From: Cerrena zonata
Taxonomy: Eukaryota; Basidiomycota; Agaricomycetes; Polyporales; Cerrenaceae
Length of the DNA: 64,000 bases
Direction of reading: 5' to 3'
Assembly (NCBI GenBank): GCA_038087015.1
Contig: JASBNA010000103.1
Span: 1-64,000, forward strand
Below the pieces are notes generated by a model. It did not search any database and was not told the origin of the DNA. It was given only the letters and a program-made list of their open reading frames with translations. Shown here piece by piece: positions 9,414-21,963 of the stretch (positions are counted from its first letter, which is position 1; each line of letters begins with the position of its first letter). The translations under genes were made by a program, and so were the position numbers.

Positions 9414-12400
9414 ACCGGCGAACTGTCTCAACGTCAGTCTCGCTAGGAATAACGATCTCGCATGTACTTGTAGCAGAATTAAACGGACAGTCAATGAATA
9501 TCCCGTTATCTATTATGCAGCGAGCGAAAACCGTTGAACCAAAAGCCCTCATTGACAGTGGAGCTGGAGGAGTCTTTATCGATGCCAATTATGTCGCAAA
9601 GCATCAACTTCAGACCACAAAACTGCTAACTCCAATACCAGTCTTCAATGTCGATGGAACCCCTAATGTCAGAGGATATATTACCGAATGCGTATGGGCC
9701 AGTACAAAGTTAGGAGACAACAATCACCTAATTAAGTACCTAGTCACCTCCCTTGGGGACCAAGATGTAATTCTGGGACTCTCATGGCTTCGGCAGTACA
9801 ATCCGAAGATTGACTGGATCAAAGGAACTGTTGAATTCAGCAAGACAAGGCTCTATACTCTCACCAGTCGTCTCCGACGAATCTTCCAACTGGAATCACA
9901 ACTGCTCCCTAGCTGTGGTCAAGTACAGAAGGTTACATGTGAAACGGTGGATGACGATGAAGAAGGAAGGTCCGACATTCCCCCCAAGGAATCCTCGGGG
10001 ATAATAGAAGAAGTATCCCAGGAGATTGATGAAGCACAGCCTGACTCGGAATCCATGGTGGTAGAAGAAGAAGTACCACAGGAGAACGAAGAACAATTTC
10101 AGGAACCAACGGTGGAAGAAAGACTAAAGGCGTTACAACCTCAAGAACTTCTTATCTCATACATCCAAGGGGAATCTACTTGTCATGTTTGGATAAAAGA
10201 GGACGACCCATTAACCATAGAAACCGAGTCTGAAACACCTCGGCACTACGGACCACGGATAGGACGCATCACGCGCACCATGCATGGGATGAGATATACC
10301 TATGGATGTGATGCTTGGATCCGTGCAAAGGTCAACCCGGCAATGGCAATGGCACAGGAAGCTTCCAAGAAGGAGATGGCAAAACCGCTCGAAGAAATGA
10401 TTCCTAAAGACTATCACGAGTTCTTAGACGTCTTTGAGAAAAAGAAAGCGGAAAGGTTTCCAGAGTCACGTCCTTATGATCATGCCATCAACTTGAAGCC
10501 TGACTTCCAGCCAAGGAATTTCAAAATTTACCCGCTATCCCCTCTCGAACAAACCAAGCTAGACGAGTTCTTAGATGAAAACCTTCGGAAAGGATATATT
10601 CGTCCCTCTCAATCGCCGATGGCAAGTCCCTTCTTTTTCGTAGGAAAAAAGGATGGTTCATTACGTCCTTGCCAAGACTACCGGTATCTCAATGAAGGAA
10701 CTATCAAGGATGCGTATCCCTTACCACTAATCAGTGAATTATTGGACAAGTTGACAGGGGCTACCATCTTTTCAAAATTAGACCTTCGAAGCGGATACAA
10801 CAATGTCCGCATCAAAGATGGAGATCAATGGAAAGCGGCATTCAAAACCAACAGAGGACTATTCGAACCCACGGTCATGTTTTTTGGACTATGTAATTCC
10901 CCTGCCACATTCCAACACATGATGAACGACCTGTTTCGAGATATGTTGGATGAAGGATGGCTTGTCATTTACATGGATGACATGCTAGTCTTTTCAAAAG
11001 ACAAGGAAACACACCGACGACGGATTCAACGCATCCTACAAAGGCTACGGGAGAACGATTTGTTTTTGAAGGCGGAGAAATGTGTCTTTGATGCAACAGA
11101 AGTAGAATTTTTAGGCCTTATTGTCAAACCAGGTGAACTGCATATGGACCCAGTCAAATTGGAAGGAATCCGAACTTGGCCACAACCGGAAACGGTCAAG
11201 CAAGTACGATCCTTCCTAGGATTTGGAAACTTCTACCGTAAATTCATTCGACATTATGCAGAGCTCGCACGCCCACTGCATGACCTTACCAAGAAGGATG
11301 TCACATGGTCATGGACGGAAGAATGCCAGAAAGCATTTGACACATTGAAAGCGAAATTTTCCTCGGCACCAGTTCTCAGTATTCCGGATCCCACCAAACC
11401 ATTTGTATTGGAAACAGATGCCAGCAAATTTGCCACAGGTGCTGTTCTTCGGCAACGGGACATGAACGGAGATTGGCACCCATGCGGATTCCTATCACAA
11501 AGTTTTTCTCCCGCAGAGAAGAACTATGAAATCTATGATAGAGAACTACTTGGTATCATTCATGGGCTAACCGCATGGAGGCACTATTTCGAAGGATCTT
11601 CACACAAGCTGGTTATTTGCAGCGACCATCAGAACCTCACATACTTCCGCATGCCGCAACGGCTAACACCACGACAACGACGATGGCATCTATTCCTATC
11701 ACGGTTTGACTACATCCTGAAACATGTACCAGGAAGCCAAATGGTTATCTCAGACACAATGTCCAGAAACCCCCTCTACGACGACGACAGTAGCGAAGAC
11801 ACGTTCCAGGTATTACTTCCAGATGCACTATTTGTACGAAGGGTGGATACAACTCTGAAAGAACAAATACTCTCTTCCACAATGATGGATCCTATTGTGC
11901 GAGATGCAATAGAAGCCCTGAAGTCAAATGGTACGACCGGAATGAAAGCGGATCTTCATGACTGGGAAATCGAAGATGGCCTTATCACCTTCAAAGGACG
12001 GACATATGTCCCTCAAAATGAAGGTCTTCGCAGGCGTATTGTTCATGACCACCATGACCTACCTGTTATGGGACACCCAGGCATATTCAAAACGAAGGAG
12101 CTGGTTTCTAGGGATTATTGGTGGCCTGGTCTACATTCCTTTGTAACAAACTATGTTTTAGGGTGCAGTGTCTGTCAACAGAATAAGGTCAACACTCACC
12201 CTACAGTACCACCGATTCATCCAATTCCCACAAAGTCAAATAGACCATTCGCAGACTGTTCCACCGACTTCATCACAGATCTCCCACTGTCTCATGGATA
12301 CGATTCTATCATGGTCGTGGTAGACCATGGCCTTTCGAAGGGGGCAATTTTCACACCCTGCACAAAGAAGATCGATGCATTAGGAACAGCGGAGGCATTA

Positions 12401-13297
12401 CACCAACACGTGTATAAAAGATTTGGGCTAATGGATTCTCTAATATCGGACCGAGGACCCCAATTCGCTTCTCATGCGTTCAAGGAGCTATTACGCATCA
12501 TTGGAACGAAATCCAAACTTAGCACCGCCTATCACCCGCAAACAGATGGAGAAACAGAACGGACCAATCAGGAATTGGAAGGATACCTTAGGATCTTCTG
12601 TGGCAATAACCCAGAACAATGGTCGACCCTCCTGGCAGATGCCGAGTTTGTTCATAACAACCGCATCCACGAATCAAGAGGAATGTCACCATTTTACATC
12701 ATGATGGGATACAACCCCAAATCTATTCCCACCGCATATCCTAAAACAAATGTCCCGGCAGTACAAGACCGCATCCAGAACCTCCAGAAGATTTGGGATG
12801 AAGCACGAGCAGCACACGAGTTAGCAAGAAGAAAGGTGGCAGACCGGGTATCACGGAGATTTACCCCATTCACAAAGGGAACAAAGGTGTGGCTCGAAGG
12901 AAAGAATCTCAAGCTTGGATATGAACATCGGAAATTAAAACCGCTAAGGGAAGGACCCTTCGAAATCACCGAAGTTCTAGGACCATTGACGTACAAACTA
13001 AAACTTCCTTACCATTGGAAGATTCATGACGTCTTCCATGCATCCCTGCTGACCCCCTACCGTGAGACCGAAGCACATGGACCGAACTTCCTCCTACCTC
13101 CTCCGGAGCTAATCGATGGAGATGACGAATATGAAGTAGAAGCCATTCTCTCACACCGCAAGATCGGAGGTCACCTGAAGTACCTGGTCAAGTGGAAAGG
13201 ATACCCGTCCTCCGAGAACACATTCGAACCAGAAGGTAATCTCACCAATGCCACCGAGATGCTGACTGCGTATAAAAGGAGACGGAAACTTAGCTAG
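9410..13297 (+). CDS. Pol polyprotein of element 1 (PR-RT-RH-IN-chromodomain)
   Basis: About 1,295 residues, read after a -1 shift from gag. In order: aspartic protease with DSGAG near residue 49; reverse transcriptase with YMDD near residue 521; RNase H with [14 protein letters not shown]; integrase with an HHCC finger ([12 protein letters not shown] to CSVCQQNK, about 885-925); and the DDE core ([14 protein letters not shown], then [11 protein letters not shown], then [12 protein letters not shown]). A C-terminal chromodomain follows at about residues 1243-1285 ([31 protein letters not shown]). Chromodomains steer integration toward particular chromatin. All catalytic residues are present and no stop interrupts the frame, so this copy may be active. 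Confidence 0.95.
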   Translation: MNRRTVSTSVSLGITISHVLVAELNGQSMNIPLSIMQRAKTVEPKALIDSGAGGVFIDANYVAKHQLQTTKLLTPIPVFNVDGTPNVRGYITECVWASTKLGDNNHLIKYLVTSLGDQDVILGLSWLRQYNPKIDWIKGTVEFSKTRLYTLTSRLRRIFQLESQLLPSCGQVQKVTCETVDDDEEGRSDIPPKESSGIIEEVSQEIDEAQPDSESMVVEEEVPQENEEQFQEPTVEERLKALQPQELLISYIQGESTCHVWIKEDDPLTIETESETPRHYGPRIGRITRTMHGMRYTYGCDAWIRAKVNPAMAMAQEASKKEMAKPLEEMIPKDYHEFLDVFEKKKAERFPESRPYDHAINLKPDFQPRNFKIYPLSPLEQTKLDEFLDENLRKGYIRPSQSPMASPFFFVGKKDGSLRPCQDYRYLNEGTIKDAYPLPLISELLDKLTGATIFSKLDLRSGYNNVRIKDGDQWKAAFKTNRGLFEPTVMFFGLCNSPATFQHMMNDLFRDMLDEGWLVIYMDDMLVFSKDKETHRRRIQRILQRLRENDLFLKAEKCVFDATEVEFLGLIVKPGELHMDPVKLEGIRTWPQPETVKQVRSFLGFGNFYRKFIRHYAELARPLHDLTKKDVTWSWTEECQKAFDTLKAKFSSAPVLSIPDPTKPFVLETDASKFATGAVLRQRDMNGDWHPCGFLSQSFSPAEKNYEIYDRELLGIIHGLTAWRHYFEGSSHKLVICSDHQNLTYFRMPQRLTPRQRRWHLFLSRFDYILKHVPGSQMVISDTMSRNPLYDDDSSEDTFQVLLPDALFVRRVDTTLKEQILSSTMMDPIVRDAIEALKSNGTTGMKADLHDWEIEDGLITFKGRTYVPQNEGLRRRIVHDHHDLPVMGHPGIFKTKELVSRDYWWPGLHSFVTNYVLGCSVCQQNKVNTHPTVPPIHPIPTKSNRPFADCSTDFITDLPLSHGYDSIMVVVDHGLSKGAIFTPCTKKIDALGTAEALHQHVYKRFGLMDSLISDRGPQFASHAFKELLRIIGTKSKLSTAYHPQTDGETERTNQELEGYLRIFCGNNPEQWSTLLADAEFVHNNRIHESRGMSPFYIMMGYNPKSIPTAYPKTNVPAVQDRIQNLQKIWDEARAAHELARRKVADRVSRRFTPFTKGTKVWLEGKNLKLGYEHRKLKPLREGPFEITEVLGPLTYKLKLPYHWKIHDVFHASLLTPYRETEAHGPNFLLPPPELIDGDDEYEVEAILSHRKIGGHLKYLVKWKGYPSSENTFEPEGNLTNATEMLTAYKRRRKLS

Positions 13298-13349
13298 ACA
13301 CCTCAGCTAAATCCAATCGATCCAAGCTACACAGAATCTCCTCTCAAAC

Positions 13350-14129
13350 ATGTCTTCTCCACGTCTCACTACTACTTCCAACGATGCTCAACGCCTCGAA
13401 GTCTCTCTTCGTCGAATTCAGGTTTTACGCAACCTGGCAGACCACTTCCACAACAGCATCCGCCTCACTCAACGACAAGTCGACCTTGTCAATGCTCGCC
13501 TCGAGAACCAGCTTCAGGAAGCTGCGGGCCTCTACCGCGAATTCACAGTCATCCTCGCTGAACTGGAAGTGAACCTCCTCGCGGTGCGAGTTGAGGGTCT
13601 TTCCACCAATTCTGGTGCTCCCACAGCACCATCATCCCCACCTTCCATTCCCATTCCCATCGAAACTCCTGTCCCTGTCCGCGTGGAACCAGTGGTCACT
13701 GTTCCTAACCACCCTGACATTCCTCCAGGTCGAATGATCAGCCGACCTATCTACCCGAGAGATGACGAACCAGTCAATATCCCTCGTGCCGGCATTTGGG
13801 GAATAATTCCCTCGGAAGAAATGGAAACGGTTACCATCGATGGGCGTCGCTTCGCCCTCACCACTGAAGACTGGTTCGAAACCATAGAACTTCCTCCTCC
13901 CGCCCCTACTCCTCCCCGCTCCACTACTCCTCCCCAAGTCCTCCATGTTGGACTTCCTGTTATGCGCAACCCTCGCCGACATCGCCCTCGCCCCCGACCA
14001 CGTCGTAATCGACACCCTTCCTCCTCGTCCTCCCCCACTACTGATACGTATGTCGACGACAACTATGTGGACCACGACATCGACAATGTCGGCATGTCCA
14101 ACATCACCGACGAACCTGTAGATTACTAA
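13350..14129 (+). CDS. Extra ORF B: coiled-coil, proline-rich protein of element 1
   Basis: A 259-residue ORF with its own ATG, 52 bases after the pol stop and just before the right LTR. Residues about 12-80 look like a long amphipathic coiled coil (heptads around LRRIQVLRNLADHF and ELEVNLLAVRVEGL). A Pro/Thr-rich linker and a short folded-looking patch (WGIIPSEEMETVTIDG) follow, then an Arg/Pro/Ser tail and an acidic end. No signal peptide, transmembrane helix or Cys pattern is present, so although it is in the env position it does not look like an envelope protein. The function is unknown. Its intact frame in a young element suggests it is maintained. Confidence 0.6.
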   Translation: MSSPRLTTTSNDAQRLEVSLRRIQVLRNLADHFHNSIRLTQRQVDLVNARLENQLQEAAGLYREFTVILAELEVNLLAVRVEGLSTNSGAPTAPSSPPSIPIPIETPVPVRVEPVVTVPNHPDIPPGRMISRPIYPRDDEPVNIPRAGIWGIIPSEEMETVTIDGRRFALTTEDWFETIELPPPAPTPPRSTTPPQVLHVGLPVMRNPRRHRPRPRPRRNRHPSSSSSPTTDTYVDDNYVDHDIDNVGMSNITDEPVDY

Positions 14130-14161
14130 GTAGTTACCAATTTCAGGGAAATTGTACCCAT

Positions 14162-14171
14162 GAGAAGGGGG
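14162..14171 (+). other. Polypurine tract of element 1
   Basis: GAGAAGGGGG three bases before the right LTR. Such tracts resist RNase H and prime plus-strand DNA synthesis in LTR elements. Confidence 0.75.
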
Positions 14172-14174
14172 TAA

Positions 14175-14517
14175 TGTTACAACGAACGTACACTTTTTCT
14201 TTTCTTTTCCTTTTCCTTTCCCTTACTTGTACTTGTGACTCAGTAACCACATGGCCCGGTAGCACATGAACGATCACCAGACTAGCTTACCTATCAATTC
14301 TCCCACATGACATCATCTGCTCCACGATGATGTCATAACTGACGTCATTATGACATCATCCTAGTCTAGACCATTCTATTCTCTCGCGTAGTACAGCCAC
14401 GGTCCCTAGTATATAAACCCAGTAGCTCTAGCTTGTATTCCTTAACCTGACCTAGGCAATCTACCCTTTCTTGCCCTGTTTAACTTGCACCTGCGTGAAA
14501 GGGCTTCGCCCGTAACA
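14175..14517 (+). repeat. 3' LTR of element 1
   Basis: 343 bp, differing from 6974-7316 only at 14225. It carries the same CRE-like octamers and TATA box, so it could drive transcription into the adjoining element 2 pol frame. That frame happens to be open through the last 33 bases of this LTR. Confidence 0.97.
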
Positions 14518-17500
14518 GTCGGGAAAAGCGTAACCGGTAGCTCGTCTACAGTCCCAGGGCTTCCGGTTAACGCAGGGACTCGTTTTTCACAACCTGCCGT
14601 GAAGCCCACTCATGTCCGGTCCACTGACGGACATTATATACCCATTAAATCTTCTGTTCCTCCTCCTTTCTACATCTTTTCTGCTAACTCTTCTATCAAT
14701 TCACCCGACCACTTCTTTGTCAATGTCTCTCTTCGATTCCCTAACAGAAAACCCATTCGCACTTTCGCTCTTGTTGACTCGGGTGCATCAGGATCTTGTA
14801 TCTCTGATGTTTTTGCCCGACGTCACTCTATACCCCGTCGTCTTAAAGACGTTCCTGTCCCTGTCACCGCTGTTGACGACCGACCTATTGCTTCAGGGCT
14901 GGTCACCCATGATGTTGTCACTGAGCTAACAATCGACAAACATGCTGAGGTTATCTCCCTCGGTGTGGTTTCTGTCTCTTATCCTGTTATTCTAGGCTTA
15001 GATTGGCTTCGTCGCCATAACCCGCACATCAATTGGGAGAACATCGATCTCTCCCTTTCATGTTGCAACCTCTCCCGTTCTACCCCAGTCACTGTATCTG
15101 CTAAAGGCTTCGGTCTTATGCGCCCTCAAGGTCCTACCTACTTGAATTCTATTGCTACAACAGTCGGTCTAGGCTTCGGTCTTAACGGCTCTTCCCTCGC
15201 CTCTCGACCCTCCCCACTATCTTCTTATCCGCAAGAGTGTTTGGCCAACGACTCTACTACTTCCTCCACCTCATCCTCGTCTCCCTTCGTCTCTTCGTTC
15301 CTCTCTTGGACTGGCTTCGGTCGCTCCGAATCTGGATCCCCTCCTATGCCTTCTCGTAAACTCGGCGTTGAGGTTGTTAACCCTCGTCGATTCTTGAAGT
15401 ATGCTAAATCTTCTCCTGTTGCTCTAATACGTTTCCATGCTTTAGGTTCTCCTTCATATAACCTTGCCTCAATGTCTGAGCATGTCTTGGCATCCGAGCT
15501 AGGACCTGACATTGAGCCTCCTCCGGCCGATGACTCTTCCGGTGACTTTACGTCCCACATCCCTCCAAAGTACATGCCCTTCGCCTCTGTATTTTCGCCA
15601 GTCGATGTCGATCAACTCCCGCCACACAGGCCTTATGACATTGACATTGAACTCGAAGAAGGTAAGACCCCGCCTTTTGGTACGATGTATCGGTTGTCAC
15701 CTGATGAGCGTAACGCTTTGACGGAGTACATCGAATCAAACTTAAAGAAAGGGTTTATTCGTCGTTCCACTTCTTCGGCAGCTTCACCCATCCTGTTCGT
15801 ACGAAAGAAGACCGGTGACTTACGTCTCTGTGTCGACTATCGTGGGTTGAATGCCATCACCAAAAAGAACCGCTATCCTCTCCCACTCATTGACGATCTC
15901 CTTGACCGTGTCCAGGGCTGTACACACTTTACCGTGCTCGACCTTAAAAATGCCTTTAACCTCATTCGAATCAAGGAGGGAGATGAGTGGAAGACTGCTT
16001 TTCGTACACCGCTTGGCCTCTACGAGTATCTTGTCATGCCTTTTGGACTTACTAATGCACCTGCTACCTTTCAAGCTTTTATTCAGGACACTCTTCGTGA
16101 TTATCTTGATGTCTTCTGCGTCGTTTATCTTGACGATATTCTTATTTTCTCTCATTCCCAATCTGAGCATGACCGACATGTTGCAAAGGTGCTCGAACGC
16201 CTTCGTGAAGCTCAACTCTTCGTTAATGCGGAGAAGTGTGAGTTCGATAAGTCACAAGTGACATATCTTGGGTATCTACTCGGTGCTGACGGCATCCGAA
16301 TGGATCCTAAGAAGCTTGAAACGGTTGCTAATTGGCCTGAGCCTACATCGGTTAAAGACATTCAGTCTTTTCTCGGTTTCACAAACTTCTATCGTCGCTT
16401 TGTCGACCACTATGCCCGCATTGTCCTTCCTTTGAATGCTCTCACTCGCAAGGATACCCCTTTCCTATTCAATGATGCCTGTCATACTGCCTTTAATGAC
16501 CTCAAGAAGGCTCTTATTTCCTACCCTGTCCTTCGTCATTTTAACCCTTCGCTCCCATGCACTCTTTCTACTGACGCTTCCGACTTTGCAATCTCAGGGG
16601 TTTTACAGCAACCAACTAGTGATGGTCTCCTCCATCCTGTCGGTTACTACTCTCGCAAGCTCACACCTGCAGAAATCAACTATGAAGTCTACGACAAGGA
16701 ACTCCTCGCTGTTGTCGAATCATTTCGCGACATGCGTGCATGGCTTCATGGCTCAACACCCCCAGTTTCGGTCATCTCTGACCACAAAAATCTTGAGTAT
16801 TTCATGTCATCTCGTGTTTTAAATCGTCGCCAGGCTCGCTGGTCAATGTTTCTTTCTGAATTCAATTTTCGTCTCGTCTGGGCCCCTGGGCGTAAAAATG
16901 TTGCTGACTCTCCCTCTCGACGGCCCGACTTCATGCCTAAAAAGGGGGATGACGTCCTAGAAGGCCAACGCCAGACACTCTTAACACCCAAACACACTGA
17001 ACTTCTCTTTTCATCAACAGATCCTACACCCTCATCTTCGGCTACCGATGCCATCGAAATCTCGGCTCTCACCACTCTCGCCATCGACAACTCAATCCTT
17101 CTAGAACGGTTCAAAACTGCGTTCAAAGAGGATTCCGAGTGGCGCGAAGCCTTGGTGAAAGGAAACTCCGATTTCGCTGTCCAAGATGACATGGTCTTTC
17201 ACAAAGGCCGTCTTTTTGTTCCTTCTCCATTACGCGCTGACATCCTTCATTCCCGTCATGATGCTCTTATTGCAGGTCACCCTGGACGTACTCGCACTCT
17301 CGCATTTGTCCAGCGTGATTACTCTTGGCCAGGTTTGCAGACTTATGTTCGCCGCTATGTTCAAGCGTGTGATGTTTGCTCTCGCATTAAAACACCTCGG
17401 CATAAGCCTTATGGACTCCTTCAACCCTTGGAGCTCCCTACTCGACCTTGGAAGTCCATCACCATGGATTTCATTGTCAAACTTCCGCTTTCACATGGCT

Positions 17501-18819
17501 ACGATTCGATTTGGGTTGTCTGTGATCGCCTGACTCGTGCTGCACATTTCGTGCCATGCAAAGAGTCTATGACCGCTGCTGAACTAGCATGGTTATTCCT
17601 TGATAGGATCTTTCGTTACCACGGTCTCCCCGAGTCCATCATCTCTGACCGTGGTTCACTTTTTGTCTCTCATTTCTGGAAAGAACTCACCTCCGCTTTA
17701 CAAGTTGACCACAGATCTTCAACCGCTTATCATCCTCAAACTGATGGTCTCACTGAGCGTACCAACCAGACACTCGAGACCTATCTCCGAGCATACTGCT
17801 CTTATCAGCAGGATGACTGGGTCGACTATCTCCCTGTCGCCGAGTTTGCATTCAACAACGCTGAGAATGCATCCACCAAACAAACTCCCTTCTACGCAAA
17901 CTTCGCCTATCACCCATCCTTTGAACCCCAGGTCACTGAGCGTCACACCGTCCCCGCTGCTCATGACCTTGCTCAACGACTCGAGCAAATCCATGCTGAA
18001 CTTCGGGCTGAGTTAACTCATGCCCAAGGTATTCAATCTCATCATTACAACAAGCATGTTACCGAAGCTCCCGAGTACAAGCCTGATCAACTTGTCTGGC
18101 TCCTTCGCCGTAACATCAAAACCACCCGTCCCTCGGACAAACTCGACCACCGTCGACTTGGTCCTTTTCCCATAGACCGCAAGATTTCTCCCCTCGCCTA
18201 TCAACTCCGTCTCCCTTCCTACCTCTCTCGTCTTCACCCCGTTTTTCATGTTTCCCTCTTAGAACCTTATTCTGACCCTTCTGAATTTCATCAACATGCT
18301 TCTCCTGAACCCTTCGACCTTCACACTGATTCTATCCCTTCCAATGCTTCCCTTTCTATTGACTCTATCCTCGACTCTCGAAAAATCGGTCATCGATACG
18401 AGTACTTCGTTCATTGGAAGTCTCTACCCGATGAAGAGAACTCATGGGTTCCCCTTTCTGACATACCCACTTCCTCTAACGAACTTATCGAACGATTCCA
18501 TCGCCGTCACCCTCGCGCGCCTCGCCCACACCAACTTATTATAGATCAGACCTTTCCTCCACCTGTTCCTCTTATTACTAACAATGCTTCTTCCCCTTCT
18601 GCTCCCCAGATGCCCTCCGTCGGTGCCTCCTCGTCCGTTGCTCCATCCGATGCCGTCCCGCTGCCTGCCTCCGCTCGTCCTGCCGTTCCTCCTGCCGCTG
18701 CCCGTCCTGCCTCTCCTCCGCCTGTGCATGAGAATCCCCGCTCATTGTATACGCCTCCCACTCAGACTACGACTCGCTCTGGTCGTGTGTCTCGTCCTGC
18801 CGCAAGGCTCGACCTCTAA
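14518..18819 (+). pseudogene. Pol of element 2, N-terminally truncated
   Basis: A 1,433-residue open frame without stops. Protease motif DSGAS lies near residue 86 of the fragment. Reverse transcriptase has YLDD near 536, RNase H has LSTDASDFAISGVLQQ, and the integrase zinc finger runs from GHPGRTRTLAFVQRDYSW to CDVCSRIK. The DDE core shows [30 protein letters not shown] and TERTNQTLETYLRAY. The C-terminal chromodomain is SILDSRKIGHRYEYFVHWKS, followed by a Ser/Pro/Ala-rich tail. Gag and the Gag-Pol junction are lost, so the element cannot move by itself, although the pol domains themselves look undamaged. Called a pseudogene because its natural start is missing. Confidence 0.85.
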
Positions 18820-18851
18820 CATCTTCCTTGAAGCGTTGATTCGCTCGCGCT

Positions 18852-18861
18852 AAAAGGGGGA
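18852..18861 (+). other. Polypurine tract of element 2
   Basis: AAAAGGGGGA directly before the candidate LTR start at 18862, 33 bases after the pol stop. The position and composition are those of the plus-strand primer. Confidence 0.65.
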
Positions 18862-19170
18862 TGATGTAATGGTTAAGTCCATTACACGGCCATTCTAGGT
18901 ACAACATGGAACACTGTAGCACGGTTTCCGGATCTCCGTAGATAGTGACTCCACATGAACACCTTCGCTTAAATGTTCGTATAGTTTCCTTTTTTATCCA
19001 TGGGCACTGTAGATATATTCTTCCTCTCCTCTATCTCTCGTTTTATGTTTGTTTATATTTGCATTGGACTTGGCGTAGCTACGTAGTAAATACCGCGCAC
19101 CCGCTTACTGTACCCTTGTCGAATCAACGCCCGTGTTGGCATACCCTACGGTCTACATTCCTTGCCTGAC
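18862..19170 (+). repeat. Candidate 3' LTR of element 2
   Basis: Starts TGATGTAATGG just after the polypurine tract. Within it, TGTAATGG (18865) and CCATTACA form a perfect 8-bp inverted repeat around a 6-base loop. The 3' end is undefined because the 5' LTR has been lost. Confidence 0.45.
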
Positions 19171-20209
19171 TCTCAGCTCCTCGATTCTCTCCTGACTTCT
19201 ATCTACTTGTAACGCTCCGCTTCTCGTCTTCGGAAGGCCGCTTTGACGTGCCCTTCACACATGACCCTTCTACCTATGACAACTGCATTCCTTGCCACCA
19301 ACATTTTGTTTTTCAATATCAGATATCTGCTCCCGTTTGTCCCATTTGGATGATCACAGTACTTGACTGACATGGAATGGGATCAACTGTTTCCATCCTT
19401 TTCTCCAATCGATCGCCGGTCTGAGTCATATGTGCAACATGAGGTACATTTCAGCTAGAGAATTTACTGTAGTGCCATATGTATTGAGGTTCAAAAAGCG
19501 AGGTATGCATACTGGTAAGTCTATCTCATTTCCAATAGTGTCTTGACGGCTGCATCTCATCCTGTCGGTATACCTTCCAGCGCCATATGTACAACAGCGA
19601 GATAACGACTCGGATGCAAGGGAACTGTCGGCAATCCTTGCTGTCTTGCCTTGAATGGGGCGGCATTATCGCCTACAAGCCAGTCTACACAAATGATGAT
19701 GATTTTTGTCCCTTACACTAATTGGCTGAATAGACCGCTTCCGAAGACACAGGCTAGACGACTTGGAAATTGTGTACGTCACTCACACCACATCCCACAA
19801 ATAGTGTTCAAGAACAGTAATCCACTCACTTTATCGATGCACGGCGATACCATAATGCACTCCTGTGGTAAGCCCCCTTCGTTGTGGCATATAGTACGAC
19901 ATCTTGATCCCAATAACATCCCCAAACTCTTTTATTTTATTCCGAGTCTCTAGCATGGCCTGAGGCCTGAAATGTTCAAGTCTCAAACTCGGTAATGAAA
20001 ATATGCAGCCAATCACAAAAGAGTAGTAAGTTTCCGACTCTACGCCGTCTGCACCAACCGTCTCAACTTTCGGTCTTACGTCACCAGTGACCGCTGTGAT
20101 ATCTTAATCGTGACCTGCCCCTTCCAACACTTGGTTCAGTGTGCAAGCGAGTTTACCATGCCATCGCTTGCTATATATGGTCTCCGTCAAAGGAAAATGG
20201 TGAGTACGT

Positions 20210-20290
20210 TGATGGTGTCTCATCGGGTCACTCGCATGATGGCCACAATTTTCATTTGCAGCCGGACTGTTTCAAGACCTTCGCGTCAGG
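20210..20290 (+). repeat. Diverged duplicate segment, copy 1
   Basis: The core GCAGCCGGACTGTTTCAAGA recurs near 22019 with one difference, and the flanks are also alike, including an intron-like GT..GCAG upstream. Both copies read like a decayed exon (GLFQDLR in copy 1, GVFQDLR in copy 2) with stops soon after. Source gene not recognised. Confidence 0.4.
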
Positions 20291-21963
20291 GAATACGATA
20301 TCCTAAGCACTCAGTTTTGGAGGTGAAGATGATGTCATCTGTCAAGTAATCGGGGATGGGCTCGCGTGCTTCTCATTCACTGGATTTCCGGAGCTTTTCT
20401 ATATTGGAATATCTCAAGCCACAGCTGTTGCCTACGAAAGCGTCAAGAAACCCGTTCCATGCATCTTATCAATTTATCTAATTGCATTGTTAGGACGATT
20501 ATCTTGCAGACTGGCAATAGCCTCCGCTTCGGCTTTGCAATGTTCCTTGTGGGGTCTGTGTGATAAGCACCTCGTTATTGACACAAGACCATAACTCTAT
20601 TTCGAGACACAATGACCGTGGTATGATGGCTTGGATAGCCAAAGAATCGACAAGAACTGTGAGCAGCACTATGTCTCATATTGGCATTCCTGACTATGTC
20701 ACTACTAATATAAGGTACTCTATTTGCCGTTAATCTGTGTTTACGGATCGTATTCATTACTACAACACGCCAATGCCACTGCTACTGACTACAATCCCCA
20801 CCCGATCGGAACGAGATCGCGGCGGTCCTATTATGTCTTTTTGTGGTGTTCCAGCCCCATGCGGGGCATCGACGTCTTTAGTTTGTGCAGCCGCCAGATT
20901 CCATGTGGGTGATTCAATTTCTGAATCATTATTTATTGTATCTAACACAGGCCCATAATAAACGGGAAAACTAACATTTGGGTAAGTAGTAAGTATCACA
21001 GTGCCTAAATGATACACAGTGGTGTATCTCACGACTGGATCGGGTCCGCAAGACCGTTTTAGTGAAGTATCAAATGTCTCCATACGTATTTGCCATCATC
21101 TTCCGTCACTACTTCTGATCACTTCTGGCATGTCAGTTATCTCATTCGAAGGTGACGGGCAGAACGTTTCAAGCTGTCCGTACTTATGAAGATTTGATGG
21201 AGACAAAGTATTGTGCTCATCTGTGTGGCACGGTGGGGTTTGTTCTCTCTGAACAAATTATAGGATTCTCAGAAATGACCTACTAATCATACAGATTGCG
21301 ATGGCTTCCCAATCCCGTGAGATATGCCGATATACACTCATCATGTACTCAAGCATTTGGCAGCTATATTCCTCGATGTGCAGCATATGACGGTATTGCT
21401 TAGACTCCAAGCAGACTCGCATGAGGTTGCCGCATCGCTTGCGTGTCAAACATTTTTTTCTAAATCACGGTACGATTCCCCACATCAGCGTGAGGTTTGC
21501 TAGCCTCTTGACTTTATCACGCAAGCTCATATCTCTAAGCAAGGCAGACCTGTCGACGTCTGGTTCTCTTTTCATGTATGTGATTCTGTGATAACTACCT
21601 CATTCACACCCCGTCACGCCGCGGGGATTGATAATCGATCATGGGTCCACCATCTCGGTACGCTATACTGACACCCACCGTAGTGACAACTGAGGTCAAA
21701 AAGTGTAGGATGGCGAGGCAAGCTGCTATGATCGAAATCAAATTCTACTAGGGTGAGATGGATCATGGGGTGAATCTCGTTACGTCTTTGATTCTCTCGT
21801 ACATCCGCTGCGTCTGCGCGGTCTCTCGAGTTTCCTGTGAGTGGTCCGATTCCAGTCTTCAATATGTTCACTAACGAAATATTATTGGTAGACGGTAGTA
21901 CTCCGTTTCGATAACGCATCGACAAAGTACCCGGGCCATCAATGCAATTCTCGTGACCATGTA

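Larger units (their letters stand above)
6974..14517 (+). mobile_element. Ty3/Gypsy chromodomain LTR retrotransposon (element 1)
   Basis: A complete element of 7,544 bp: left LTR, primer site, extra ORF A, leader hairpins, gag, pol with a chromodomain, extra ORF B, polypurine tract and right LTR. The two 343-bp LTRs differ at one position (G at 7024, A at 14225), and gag and pol are open, so insertion is recent. Gene order protease-RT-RNase H-integrase is that of Ty3/Gypsy, and the C-terminal chromodomain places it with the chromoviruses. The bases outside the two LTRs (GTGGA on the left, GTCGG on the right) do not form a target-site duplication. The right flank is another retroelement. A recombined rather than simply inserted copy is therefore likely. 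Confidence 0.93.
14518..19170 (+). mobile_element. 5'-truncated Ty3/Gypsy chromodomain element (element 2)
   Basis: Begins abruptly at the outer edge of the element 1 right LTR with no 5' LTR, no gag and no target-site duplication. It keeps pol, a polypurine tract and the start of a 3' LTR. The right limit is uncertain because no second LTR copy is present for comparison; 19170 is an estimate. Codon choice differs visibly from element 1 (more C/T in third positions), so it is a separate family and not a duplicate. Confidence 0.8.

Noticed and set aside
13350..14129. ORF B as an envelope gene
   Set aside because: It has no signal peptide, transmembrane helix or cysteine pattern; only its position resembles env.
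7414..18819. Many overlapping ORFs on both strands inside the retroelements
   Set aside because: They are shadows of gag, pol and the two extra ORFs in other frames.
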